DNA of 64,000 bases from Streptomyces sp. YS415. GTDB lineage: Bacteria > Actinomycetota > Actinomycetes > Streptomycetales > Streptomycetaceae. The stretch spans positions 1 through 64,000 of the forward strand of contig NZ_JAMJFL010000010.1 in the NCBI RefSeq assembly GCF_023544665.1. The letters are read 5' to 3'. The position numbers were made by a program, and so were the translations under genes. The notes beneath the pieces are model-generated. The model was not told the DNA's origin. It worked only from the letters and a program-made list of their open reading frames with translations, and made no database searches. Below, in pieces: positions 19,779 through 27,699 of the stretch (positions within the stretch are counted from its first letter, which is position 1; the number at the start of each line of letters is the position of its first letter).

Positions 19779-20363
19779 TCAGGCGGGCGAGCCGAGCAGC
19801 GGGGCCCGGGTCACGCGGCGGGTCAGCACCGAGAGGAGGTCGGCGGCCTGATGCGGTCGGTGGGCCGCGATGCCGGGCGGTGCCGGGGCCAGCGGGACCA
19901 GCAGATCCGTGGGCTCGGGATGGCCGGCCGAGGCGTCGGCGGCGATGTCGCCGTGCAGCCACAGGGCCAGCATGTACAGGCCGGGGATGGACAGCAGCCG
20001 TGGCTGGTAGGGCGCCTGCATCGTCTCGGCCTGGCGCAGCGCGCGCTCGGTGGACGTGATGTAGGGGCCCTCGAAGAAGTGCGAGAAGGCCCACCCGTCG
20101 GGCGTCAGCCGGGTCTCGGCGGCGGCGACGGCACGGTCGCCGCAGCGGATCAGGAACCGCCAGCCGGCGAGCCGGGTGGTGGCGGGGCCGGTGGCGGTGA
20201 TGCCGTCCAGGACATGCACCGGCAACGGCAGTTCGGGGGTGGCGGGTCCCTGGGTGGAGCGCAGGGCGGGAGTTCGGGCCTCGCGGACCGCGGTGGGGGA
20301 CCCGAGTGCGGTGATGACGGAGCGAAGTGCGGGCGCGGGAGCCGGGGGGACATGCAGCGGCAT
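19779..20363 (-). CDS. conserved hypothetical protein
   Basis: A 194-residue soluble protein, ATG 20363-20361 with GAGAGG upstream. Its N-terminus is Pro/Ala/Leu-rich and its middle holds VLDGITATGPATTRLAGWRFLIRCGDRAVAAAET and LTPDGWAFSHFFEGPYITSTERALRQAE. No signal peptide or membrane span is clear, despite the short hydrophobic run LYMLALWLHGD. I do not recognise the family; Streptomyces proteins of this type appear to be lineage-specific. Its codon usage matches its neighbours. Confidence 0.6.
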   Translation of the reverse strand: MPLHVPPAPAPALRSVITALGSPTAVREARTPALRSTQGPATPELPLPVHVLDGITATGPATTRLAGWRFLIRCGDRAVAAAETRLTPDGWAFSHFFEGPYITSTERALRQAETMQAPYQPRLLSIPGLYMLALWLHGDIAADASAGHPEPTDLLVPLAPAPPGIAAHRPHQAADLLSVLTRRVTRAPLLGSPA

Positions 20364-20912
20364 GGTGGGTCGCCTCTCATGAGACAGGCACGGTGGCGCG
20401 AGGGCGGGGCGGACGGCGCTGTCAGCTCGCGAAGGCGGAGAGGCTCGGGCCGAGGTCCTGGGTACGTGGGTGTGCGAGAGGCCCGCCGCACGTCCATCGC
20501 TGCGGCAGGTTCTCCGACCGGGCGCCAAGCATCCGCCTTGTTCGCGGAGTTTATACGACAAGTGTTCAGTGAGTGTTTCGTCTAGCCGTTTCGGGCGCAC
20601 TCGGCAAGGGCGCATTCGGACGGCGATCCGCGGGTTTGATCCCGATTCCGGAAGGAGTGTAAGGCGGTGACCTCGGAGAAGGCGGGAGAAGTGGTCGGCC
20701 AATTCTCGTCGGCGTTTTTCACGAGTTCGGCGGTCGCCCGAAACTGCACACGGCCCCATGCCTGGCGAATGTGCCGCCCGTCACGTTCGACAGCCTAGCG
20801 GGCTCAGGGTCACGGCGGGACGTTATCGATCGCTTCGGCTGGGCATCATCCCACCTGACCCAGGACACCGACGGCCGATCTTCGGCCCGACCGATCGAGG
20901 AGGGATGCTCCC
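20364..20912. other. 549-nt divergent intergenic region
   Basis: This is the spacer between the divergent hypothetical gene and the glutamate-cysteine ligase family gene. A locally AT-rich patch (about 20545-20585) contains TTTATACGACA and two direct AGTGTT words (20561-20566, 20572-20577) one helical turn apart, probably promoter/operator DNA. No gene is evident; long open frames here are GC-skew artefacts. Confidence 0.4.
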
Positions 20913-22430
20913 ATGGGGGAGAAGGTCGAGGCAGGTCGGTTCGATCTGTCCGACCGCCAGCACTACCGCGACAAGCTCCGGAAGTGTCTGGCGGGCCTGG
21001 AGCGGCTTCTGGCGGAGAAGCGGTTCGATCGCCCGAAGAACCTCATGGGGCTCGAGATCGAATTGAATCTCGCTGGAGCCGACGGCATGCCGAGAATGTT
21101 GAATGCGCAGGTTCTCGAGCGGATCGCGAGCCGGGATTTCCAAACGGAACTCGCCATGTTCAACCTGGAGGTGAACATAGCCCCCCACCGACTGGGCGGC
21201 CGGGTATTCGATCAGCTCGCCGAGGAACTCCGCGCCTCGCTGGCATATGCCGACCGGAAAGCCGGTGAGCTGGACGCGGGAATCGTGATGATCGGCATTC
21301 TGCCGACCCTCGACCGGGACGACCTGGTCTCCTCCAACCTCTCCGACGTCGACCGCTACACCTTGCTCAACGACCAGATCGTGGCCGCCCGCGGCGAGGA
21401 CTTCATGCTCGACATCGACGGCGTGGAGCACTTGACCTGCACCTCGAAGTCCATAGCGCCCGAGGCCGCCTGCACCTCGGTCCAGCTGCACCTCCAGGTC
21501 ACCCCGGGCCGCTTCGCCGACGTCTGGAACGCCGCCCAGGCCGTGGCCGCCGTCCAGGTCGCGGTGGGGGCCAATTCGCCGTTCCTGTTCGGCCGGGAGC
21601 TGTGGCGCGAGTCCCGCCCGCCGCTGTTCACCCAGTCCACCGACACCCGCCCGCCCGAGCTCCAGGCCCAGGGGGTGCGACCGCGCACCTGGTTCGGGGA
21701 GCGCTGGATCTCCTCCGCCTACGACCTGTTCGAGGAGAACCTGCGCTACTACCCCGCCCTGCTCCCGATCTGCGACGACGAGGACCCCCTCCAGGTGCTC
21801 GACGAGGGCGGCATCCCCTCACTGGCGGAACTCGTCCTGCACAACGGCACGGTCTACCGCTGGAACCGCCCGGTCTACGGCGTCGCCGACGGCGTCCCGC
21901 ACCTGCGCGTCGAGAACCGGGTCCTGCCCGCCGGCCCCACCATCACGGACGTCCTCGCCAACGCGGCCTTCTACTACGGCCTCATCCGCGCCCTCGCCGA
22001 GGAACCGCGCCCGGTGTGGACCCGGCTGCCCTTCGAGGCGGCCGCCACCAACTTCGACACCGCCTGTCAGCACGGCATCGACGCCCGCCTGCAGTGGCCC
22101 CGGCGCGGACGCTACGGCGGCGTCACGGAGATCGACGTGACCACCCTCGTGCGCGAGGAACTGCTGCCGCTCGCCGCGTCCGGTCTGGACGCGTGGGGTG
22201 TGGAGGCCGCCGACCGCGACCTGTACCTCGGGGTGATCGAGGAGCGCTGCCGGCGGCGGACCAACGGGGCCTCCTGGCAGTCCGCGACCTTCCACCGCGC
22301 CCTGGAGCAGGGGCTGTCCCGGGACGCCGCCCTGGCCGCCACGACCCGCCGCTACCGCGAGCTGATGCGCGCGGGCGAGCCGGTCCACGCCTGGCCCGTC
22401 GGCCTGCCGGAGACCGTGCCGCTGGGCTGA
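20913..22430 (+). CDS. glutamate-cysteine ligase family protein
   Basis: A 505-residue member of the GCS2-like carboxylate-amine ligase group. Typical elements are the early acidic motif GLEIELNLA (about residues 46-54), FNLEVNIAPHRL, SVQLHLQVTP and ANSPFLFGRELW, all of which line the ATP/glutamate site in the family. Start ATG 20913 with GAGGAGGGA upstream. Streptomycetes make mycothiol rather than glutathione, so the actual ligation reaction is uncertain; ergothioneine-like or peptide-type ligations are alternatives. It stands 90 nt before a CPBP membrane protein on the same strand. Confidence 0.8.
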   Translation: MGEKVEAGRFDLSDRQHYRDKLRKCLAGLERLLAEKRFDRPKNLMGLEIELNLAGADGMPRMLNAQVLERIASRDFQTELAMFNLEVNIAPHRLGGRVFDQLAEELRASLAYADRKAGELDAGIVMIGILPTLDRDDLVSSNLSDVDRYTLLNDQIVAARGEDFMLDIDGVEHLTCTSKSIAPEAACTSVQLHLQVTPGRFADVWNAAQAVAAVQVAVGANSPFLFGRELWRESRPPLFTQSTDTRPPELQAQGVRPRTWFGERWISSAYDLFEENLRYYPALLPICDDEDPLQVLDEGGIPSLAELVLHNGTVYRWNRPVYGVADGVPHLRVENRVLPAGPTITDVLANAAFYYGLIRALAEEPRPVWTRLPFEAAATNFDTACQHGIDARLQWPRRGRYGGVTEIDVTTLVREELLPLAASGLDAWGVEAADRDLYLGVIEERCRRRTNGASWQSATFHRALEQGLSRDAALAATTRRYRELMRAGEPVHAWPVGLPETVPLG

Positions 22431-22520
22431 GGGGTGCCGGAACGGGGGTCGCCGCCGTCCGCCTCATACTGATCGGGCAAGCTGTGACGTCCTATGACGG
22501 TGGTGCCCCTGGGAGGCAGT

Positions 22521-23321
22521 GTGCAGGCGGAGGCGGGCCCCGTGGCCGATTCATTCCCGCAGGAGGGGCCCCCGCGCCGGATCCTCCGGGACGAGCTGCT
22601 GCTCGTGCTGGCGCTCTCGCTCGGGGCGAGCGGGGTCTCCGCCCTCATCAGCTTCATCGGCTCGGTCACCAAGCCCGGCGGCCTGAAGGACCAGGCGGCC
22701 ACCCTCAACGCCTCCGCCGCTCCCGGGCGGCCCTGGCTGGACCTCGCCTGGCAGCTCTTCGGGATCACGACGTCCCTGGTGCCGGTCCTCCTCGTCGCGC
22801 ACTTCCTGCTGCGCGAGGGCAGCGGTCTGCGGGCCCTCGGGTTCGACCGCACCCGCCCCTGGCCGGACCTCGGCCGGGGCGCCGCCGTCGCCGCCGTGAT
22901 CGGCAGCAGCGGCATCGCCTTCTACCTCGCCGCCCGGGGCTTCGGCTTCAACCTGACCGTGGTCCCCGAGGCGCTGCCCGAGGTGTGGTGGAAGTACCCG
23001 GTCCTGATCCTCTCGGCGCTGCAGAACGCGATCCTCGAAGAGGTCATCGTGGTCGGCTATCTGCTGCGCCGGCTCCACCAGCTGGGCTGGACGCCCGGGG
23101 CGGCGCTGATGGCCAGCTCGGTGCTGCGCGGTTCGTACCACCTCTACCAGGGCATCGGCGGCTTCATCGGCAACCTGGTGATGGGCGTGGTGTTCGTCTA
23201 CCTCTACCGCCGCTGGGGCCGGGTCGGCCCGCTGGTGGTGGCGCACTCGCTGCTCGACATCGGCGCGTTCGTCGGATACGCGCTGCTCGCGGGCAAGGTG
23301 GACTGGCTGCCCACGGCCTGA
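22521..23321 (+). CDS. CPBP-family intramembrane protein (CAAX-protease-like)
   Basis: A 266-residue membrane protein with about seven hydrophobic segments. The Abi/CPBP core contains the glutamate pair at about 173-174 (LEEVIVVGYLLRRL) and the later histidines in SSVLRGSYHLYQG and VVAHSLLD. The usual EExxxR arginine is replaced by Val/Gly in this copy, so protease activity is uncertain. Start GTG 22521 is chosen because GGGAGG lies just upstream; an ATG at 22494 is in frame but lacks a ribosome site. A strong terminator follows. Confidence 0.82.
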   Translation: MQAEAGPVADSFPQEGPPRRILRDELLLVLALSLGASGVSALISFIGSVTKPGGLKDQAATLNASAAPGRPWLDLAWQLFGITTSLVPVLLVAHFLLREGSGLRALGFDRTRPWPDLGRGAAVAAVIGSSGIAFYLAARGFGFNLTVVPEALPEVWWKYPVLILSALQNAILEEVIVVGYLLRRLHQLGWTPGAALMASSVLRGSYHLYQGIGGFIGNLVMGVVFVYLYRRWGRVGPLVVAHSLLDIGAFVGYALLAGKVDWLPTA

Positions 23322-23339
23322 ACGGCGTGAACCGCGACA

Positions 23340-23366
23340 GGGGCGTACGTGCGATGCGTACGCCCC
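23340..23366. terminator. terminator between CPBP gene and phzF-like gene
   Basis: Perfect 10-bp stem GGGGCGTACG (23340-23349) / CGTACGCCCC (23357-23366) with a 7-nt loop, between convergent genes; probably bidirectional. No long T run follows. Confidence 0.75.
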
Positions 23367-23382
23367 TCGCGTGTCTGCGCGC

Positions 23383-24192
23383 CTAGGCCAGCAGCTCGCC
23401 GTCGATCACCGTGACCGCGCGGCCGCCCAGCAGGGTGCGGTCGCCGCGCACCTCCGTGCGGACCAGGCCCGAGCGGGGGGACGCCTGCAGGCCCGTGAGC
23501 GCGGGGCGGCCGAGGCGCTGCGACCAGAACGGGGCCAGTGCGGTGTGGGCGCTGCCGGTGACCGGGTCCTCGTCGATGCCGAGGTTCGGGAAGAAGCAGC
23601 GGGAGACGAAGTCGTAGCCGCCCGCGGGATCCTCGGCGCGGGCGGTCGCGATGATGCCGCGCTCGGAGAAGGCGCCGAGGGAACGGTGATCGGGGTTCAG
23701 GGCGCGCACGGTCTTCTCGTCGGCGAGCTCCACCAGCAGGTCGCCCACGTTCGGGCCGGTGTCGAAGACGGCCAGCGGCTCGGCGCCCAGCGCCTCGGCG
23801 ACGCCGTCCGGGATCTCGGCCGCGGTGAGCGGCGCCGTCGGGAAGTCGAGGGTGAACGAGCCGTCCTCGCCGGGCGTGGCGGTCAGGACGCCGCTGCGGG
23901 TGGCGAACCGCACCGGGCCCTCATGGGCACCCGTGCCGTGCAGGACGTGGGCCGTGGCGAGGGTGGCGTGGCCGCACAGGGCGACCTCGGCGGCGGGGGT
24001 GAACCAGCGCAGCGCCCAGTCGGCCTCCGGGTGGTCGGGGAGCCGGTGGGTGAACGCGGTCTCGGCGTGGTTGACCTCCCGGGCGACCTTCTGGAGCCAG
24101 TCGTCGGTGGGGAAGGCGTCGAGGAGCAGGACCCCGGCCGGGTTCCCGGCGAAGGGGCGGTCGGTGAAGGCGTCGACGATTCGGATGCGCAT
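23383..24192 (-). CDS. PhzF family isomerase/epimerase
   Basis: A 269-residue protein of the diaminopimelate-epimerase fold. The N-terminal VDAFTDRPFAGNPAGV, catalytic E44 in NHAETAF, ALCGHATLA and the C-terminal DEDPVTGSAHTALAPFW are the PhzF-family signature. No phenazine genes are nearby, so the substrate is unknown; these proteins are common stand-alone genes in actinomycetes. Start ATG 24190-24192. A short frame-shifted overlap with other reading frames is an artefact. Confidence 0.9.
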   Translation of the reverse strand: MRIRIVDAFTDRPFAGNPAGVLLLDAFPTDDWLQKVAREVNHAETAFTHRLPDHPEADWALRWFTPAAEVALCGHATLATAHVLHGTGAHEGPVRFATRSGVLTATPGEDGSFTLDFPTAPLTAAEIPDGVAEALGAEPLAVFDTGPNVGDLLVELADEKTVRALNPDHRSLGAFSERGIIATARAEDPAGGYDFVSRCFFPNLGIDEDPVTGSAHTALAPFWSQRLGRPALTGLQASPRSGLVRTEVRGDRTLLGGRAVTVIDGELLA

Positions 24193-24279
24193 GAGCCGAC
24201 GGTAGTGGGGCGGCGAAGGCGCGGGCCAAGGCCAATTCGGGGTGACTGGACCGACCGAGGGTTGTCAGGCGAGCTATTC

Positions 24280-24315
24280 CGATATATCGTTGAGGCATCG
24301 CGACTGATCAACGAT
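24280..24315. promoter_or_regulatory. inverted repeats upstream of the PadR gene
   Basis: CGATATATCG (24280-24289) is a perfect 10-bp palindrome. Overlapping it, ATCGTTGA (24286-24293) and TCAACGAT (24308-24315) form a perfect inverted repeat with a 14-nt spacer, ending 17 nt before the PadR start. Autoregulation by the PadR protein is likely. Confidence 0.65.
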
Positions 24316-24332
24316 GGAATGGAGTGATGGCG

Positions 24333-24938
24333 ATGCGTTCCCACGGATTCGCACATGGACACGGTGGTACCGGCCGAGGTGGCTTCGAGGGCGGCCGTGC
24401 CGCCTTCGGTCCCTTCGGGCCGGGCGGACCCGGCTTCGGGGGACCGGGCTTCGGTCCCGGTCACTGGGGGCCCAGGGGCCGCGGCGGACCTCGGGGGAGG
24501 GCGAGGCGGGGTGATGTACGCGCCTCGATCCTGGCCCTGCTCAAGGACCGGCCGATGCACGGCTACGAGATGATCCAGGAGATCGCCCAGCGCAGCGGCG
24601 GGGCGTGGAAGCCCAGCCCCGGCTCGGTGTACCCCACCCTCCAGCTGCTGGAGGACGAGGGCCTGATCGTCAGCGAGAGCGAGGGCGGCAAGAAGCTGTT
24701 CTCCCTCACCGAGGCCGGCCGCGCCGCGGCCGAGGATGGCCCGGAGGCGCCCTGGGAGGACGCCTCCAAGGGTGTCGACTGGGAGGCGCTCGGCGAGATC
24801 CGCCAGGCGGGCTTCGGTCTCATGGAGGCCTTCGGGCAGGTCTGGAAGACCGGCAGCAAGGAACAGCGCGAGAAGGCGATCTCCGTGATCAACGACGCGC
24901 GCAAGAAGATGTACCTGATCCTCGCCGACGAGGACTGA
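24333..24938 (+). CDS. PadR family transcriptional regulator
   Basis: A 201-residue regulator. The N-terminal 55 residues are a Gly/Phe/Pro/His-rich low-complexity segment (FGPFGPGGPGFGGPGF is representative), then a winged-helix PadR domain: ILALLKDRPMHGYEMIQEI, the wing SPGSVYPTLQLLEDEGLI, and KLFSLTEAGR. The C-terminal helix (SKEQREKAISVINDARKKMYLILAD) would mediate dimerisation. GGAG eight bases before ATG 24333 decides the start among three nearby candidates. Likely autoregulated through the upstream inverted repeats; no partner transporter is adjacent. Confidence 0.9.
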   Translation: MRSHGFAHGHGGTGRGGFEGGRAAFGPFGPGGPGFGGPGFGPGHWGPRGRGGPRGRARRGDVRASILALLKDRPMHGYEMIQEIAQRSGGAWKPSPGSVYPTLQLLEDEGLIVSESEGGKKLFSLTEAGRAAAEDGPEAPWEDASKGVDWEALGEIRQAGFGLMEAFGQVWKTGSKEQREKAISVINDARKKMYLILADED

Positions 24939-24972
24939 CGGCCTCCCCGCCGTGAGACATGGCAGCGAGACG

Positions 24973-25009
24973 AAGGCGCCCCGTGGAGCGATCCGCGGGG
25001 CGCCTTTTC
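24973..25009. terminator. bidirectional terminator
   Basis: Stem AAGGCGCCCCG (24973-24983) / CGGGGCGCCTT (24996-25006) followed by TT, between convergent PadR and SRPBCC genes. The flanking A and T runs make it work in both directions. Confidence 0.85.
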
Positions 25010-25020
25010 GGGTACGGTCC

Positions 25021-25449
25021 TCAGCTCACCAGCCCGGCCAGCTTGCGCAGCGACTCGTTCAGGGCGGCCGTCCCCGAGTCCTTCAGCCGTCCCGCCATCA
25101 GCGACACCGCGGCGCCGGTGAACTCGCCGTCGATGCGGACGGTCGTGGCGTCCCCGTCCGGAGTCAGCGTGTAGCGGGTGGCGACGCTCACCGCCATCGG
25201 GCCCTTGCCGCGCAGGGCGAGCACCCGGGCCGGCTCCAGCTCCTCGATCGTCCACTCCACCTCGGCCGGGAAGCCCATCAGCTTCATGTTCTCCTGGAAG
25301 GTGCCGCCCGCTTCGAGGGCCGTCGGGCCGCCCTGGGGGAAGCTGGTGTGGGTCGCGTTCCACTCGCCGTACGCGGACCAGTCCGTGAGCTGCGCCCACA
25401 CCGTGTCGGCCGGCGCGTCGATGCGGGCCTGAGCGGTGACTTCGGCCAT
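25021..25449 (-). CDS. SRPBCC (START-like) family protein
   Basis: A 142-residue helix-grip protein. It begins AEVTAQARIDAPADTVWAQLTDWSAYGEWN, the standard N-terminus of the polyketide-cyclase/dehydrase-like SRPBCC group, and continues with a beta-sheet and a long C-terminal helix (GTAALNESLRKLAGLVS). It is a soluble hydrophobic-ligand binder of unknown ligand. Start ATG 25447-25449 with GGGGTGG upstream. It converges with the PadR gene. Confidence 0.85.
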   Translation of the reverse strand: MAEVTAQARIDAPADTVWAQLTDWSAYGEWNATHTSFPQGGPTALEAGGTFQENMKLMGFPAEVEWTIEELEPARVLALRGKGPMAVSVATRYTLTPDGDATTVRIDGEFTGAAVSLMAGRLKDSGTAALNESLRKLAGLVS

Positions 25450-25527
25450 GCGACCACCCCTTCGTCTCGGGCTACGGTGTCGCGGAACGTAGCCGCAAGG
25501 CCGGGAACATTCAATACTGATGAACCG

Positions 25528-25740
25528 TCAGAAAGCGTGGAGGCCGGTGCCGGGCGAGGCTCGGCCGACGAGTCGTATCACCGCCGCGTCGAACAGGTCC
25601 CACGCGCGCGGGAAGGCGCTCTCGTCGTGGCAGTGCCAGGCGTCCCAGAACAGGTCGGCGGGCAATGCGTCCTCCGGGGCGTACACCCGGTAGACGTACT
25701 GTCTCCCGTCCACGGCCGGCAACGCCACCAGCCAGCACAT
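25528..25740 (-). CDS. small conserved hypothetical protein
   Basis: About 70 residues from ATG 25740 (GGAGAG immediately upstream) or 73 from ATG 25749. The sequence MCWLVALPAVDGRQYVYRVY then LFWDAWHCHDESAFPRAWDLFDAAV is aromatic-rich with one CH pair; no domain recognised. The frame stays open further upstream, but that part is Arg/Ser/Thr-rich and unlike a protein start. Confidence 0.55.
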   Translation of the reverse strand: MCWLVALPAVDGRQYVYRVYAPEDALPADLFWDAWHCHDESAFPRAWDLFDAAVIRLVGRASPGTGLHAF

Positions 25741-25934
25741 GCTCTCCATGCACGTGTGGGACGTACGGGAACGCGGCGTGGTTGCGGTTCCCCTGCGGCC
25801 GACGAGGGCGCCGGACCGGCGTGATCTCCTCCTCAAGGAGGAGATTCCGGGTCGCCGGGTCCACTCTGTGTGGGACGGGAAGATGCATCCCGCCGGGGAT
25901 GCCCTGTCCGGCGGAGGCTGATGGGGTAGGGGAT

Positions 25935-26480
25935 GTGCCACCCCGTACCCCTCACCGGCCGGACCCCCACCAGGCCGGCGGACGCTCGGACAACGATGCC
26001 AGGCTCAGTGCCCAACTGGCAGCGGTGCTCTCCGGCGCCCGGCGTCGCGCGACACGGGACGCGGACCGGCAGGTCGACACCGCCCATCTGCTGCACTCCC
26101 TGCTGGAGCACGACCCCGAGGTGCGGGACGTCTTCGAGGGCGAGCCCCGGACGGCCCGGCTGCTCGGCTATCTCGTCCAGCGCAGCATCGGTTACGGCCT
26201 GCGCTGGCAGGGCAGTGTCGAGGACTCCGAAGCCGTGCCCGTGGTGACCGAGGCGGACGGCCTCTCCCCGCTGGCCTCGGGCGCACTGGAGCACGCCTGC
26301 GAACGCGCGGCCCGCCGCGGGGAGGAAGCCGCCCGGGGGGTGGACCTGCTGGCCGCCATCGTCGTGGACGGGCAGGCGCGGGCCGTCGAGGTGCTGGCCC
26401 GTGCCGGGATCGACGCGGGTGACGTGTACGCGCGGATCGACAGCCGTCCCGGGAGCCGCGTCGGTGAGAGCGGCTGCTGA
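25935..26480 (+). CDS. Clp N-terminal domain protein (stand-alone)
   Basis: About 181 residues from GTG 25935 (AGGGG upstream). After a short Pro/His-rich start, residues about 22-165 form a double Clp-N repeat: LSAQLAAVLSGARRRATRDADRQVDTAHLLHSLLEHDPEVRDVF, then a second half with LSPLASGALEHACERAARRGEEAARGVDLLAAIVVDG. No AAA+ module is present, so it is not a ClpC/ClpB unfoldase but may act as a substrate adaptor or decoy. It is 72 nt upstream of the EamA gene. Confidence 0.8.
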   Translation: MPPRTPHRPDPHQAGGRSDNDARLSAQLAAVLSGARRRATRDADRQVDTAHLLHSLLEHDPEVRDVFEGEPRTARLLGYLVQRSIGYGLRWQGSVEDSEAVPVVTEADGLSPLASGALEHACERAARRGEEAARGVDLLAAIVVDGQARAVEVLARAGIDAGDVYARIDSRPGSRVGESGC

Positions 26481-26512
26481 GGGAGTCGGGGTCGTCCAGC
26501 CGTTGAGACAGG

Positions 26513-26550
26513 TGTCATCGGGGGTGACGCTCATGTCATCGCCTGTCATC
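26513..26550. promoter_or_regulatory. three phased TGTCATC repeats before the EamA gene
   Basis: TGTCATC occurs at 26513-26519, 26534-26540 and 26544-26550, with starts 21 and 10 nt apart, i.e. two and one helical turns. The last copy ends 3-9 nt before the possible GTG starts. A direct-repeat operator for a cooperative regulator is plausible. Confidence 0.5.
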
Positions 26551-26552
26551 AT

Positions 26553-27557
26553 GTGCCGGTGCGTACGTCAACGAGCAGTCAGGGCCATGGCGGCAAGGGG
26601 ATGGGGCTCGGTCTCGCCCTCGCCTCCGCGCTCGCCTTCGGGGGATCCGGTGTCGCGGCCAAGCCGCTGATCGAGGCGGGCCTCGACCCGCTGCACGTGG
26701 TGTGGCTGAGGGTGGCCGGGGCGGCCCTTGTGATGCTGCCGCTCGCCGTCCGCCATCGCGCGCTGGTGCGCCGCCGTCCTGCGCTGCTCGCCGGGTTCGG
26801 ACTGCTCGGGGTGGCCGGCGTCCAGGCCTTCTACTTCGCCTCCATCTCCCGGATCCCGGTCGGCGTCGCGCTGCTCGTGGAGTACCTGGCGCCGGCGCTG
26901 GTGCTGGGCTGGGTGCGGTTCGTGCAGCGCCGTCCCGTGACCCGGGCCGCGGCGCTCGGAGTGGTCCTCGCGGTGGGCGGACTCGCCTGCGTGGTCGAGA
27001 TCTGGGCCGGGCTCGGCTTCGACGCCCTCGGTCTGCTCCTCGCCCTCGGCGCGGCCTGTTGCCAGGTCGGCTACTTCGTCCTGTCCGACCAGGGCAGCGA
27101 CGCGGCCGGGGAGGCGCCGGACCCGCTCGGCGTCATCGCCTACGGCCTGCTGGTGGGCGCCGCCGTGCTGACCGTGGTGGCCCGGCCCTGGACGATGGAG
27201 TGGGCCGTTCTCGCGGGCAGTGCGGACATGGACGGAACCCCCGTCGCGGCGGCGCTGCTGCTCTCCTGGATCGTGCTGATCGCCACCGTCGTCGCCTACG
27301 TCACCGGCGTGGTCTCGGTGCGCCGGCTCTCCCCGCAGGTCGCGGGCGTGGTCGCGTGCCTGGAGGCGGTCGTCGCGACGGTGCTGGCCTGGGTCCTGCT
27401 GGGCGAGCACCTCTCGGCTCCGCAGGTCATCGGCGGGGCGGTCGTCCTGCTCGGCGCGTTGATCGCGCAGTCCTCGGCGCCGGCGAAGGGCTCGGCGGAG
27501 CCGGTGGCGGGCGGGAGCGGGGAGCGGGAGCTGTCCCGGCCGGGTTCTGCGGCGTGA
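26553..27557 (+). CDS. EamA/DMT family transporter (RhtA-like)
   Basis: A 334-residue inner-membrane exporter with ten predicted spans in two EamA repeats (GLGLALASALAFGGSGVAAK begins the first; LLLALGAACCQVGYFVLSDQG the second). HLSAPQVIGGAVVLLGALIAQ closes the C-terminal repeat. Likely exports amino acids or metabolites; substrate unknown. Start GTG 26553 or 26559; neither has a clear ribosome site and the transcript may be nearly leaderless. It follows the Clp-N gene and ends before a weak GAGCCC/GGGCTC hairpin at about 27588-27608. Confidence 0.87.
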   Translation: MPVRTSTSSQGHGGKGMGLGLALASALAFGGSGVAAKPLIEAGLDPLHVVWLRVAGAALVMLPLAVRHRALVRRRPALLAGFGLLGVAGVQAFYFASISRIPVGVALLVEYLAPALVLGWVRFVQRRPVTRAAALGVVLAVGGLACVVEIWAGLGFDALGLLLALGAACCQVGYFVLSDQGSDAAGEAPDPLGVIAYGLLVGAAVLTVVARPWTMEWAVLAGSADMDGTPVAAALLLSWIVLIATVVAYVTGVVSVRRLSPQVAGVVACLEAVVATVLAWVLLGEHLSAPQVIGGAVVLLGALIAQSSAPAKGSAEPVAGGSGERELSRPGSAA

Positions 27558-27699
27558 GGGGTGGCCCGGTACGCGAGCTGCCTGCCTGAGCCCTCCGCCG
27601 CGGGGCTCTCGGCGCCGGAGTCGGCGGCCGACAAGCGCGTGGGAGGGGCCGCGGCGGCTGTCGGGGTGACGCCGCCGCGTCCGTCGTACCCGCCCCGCG

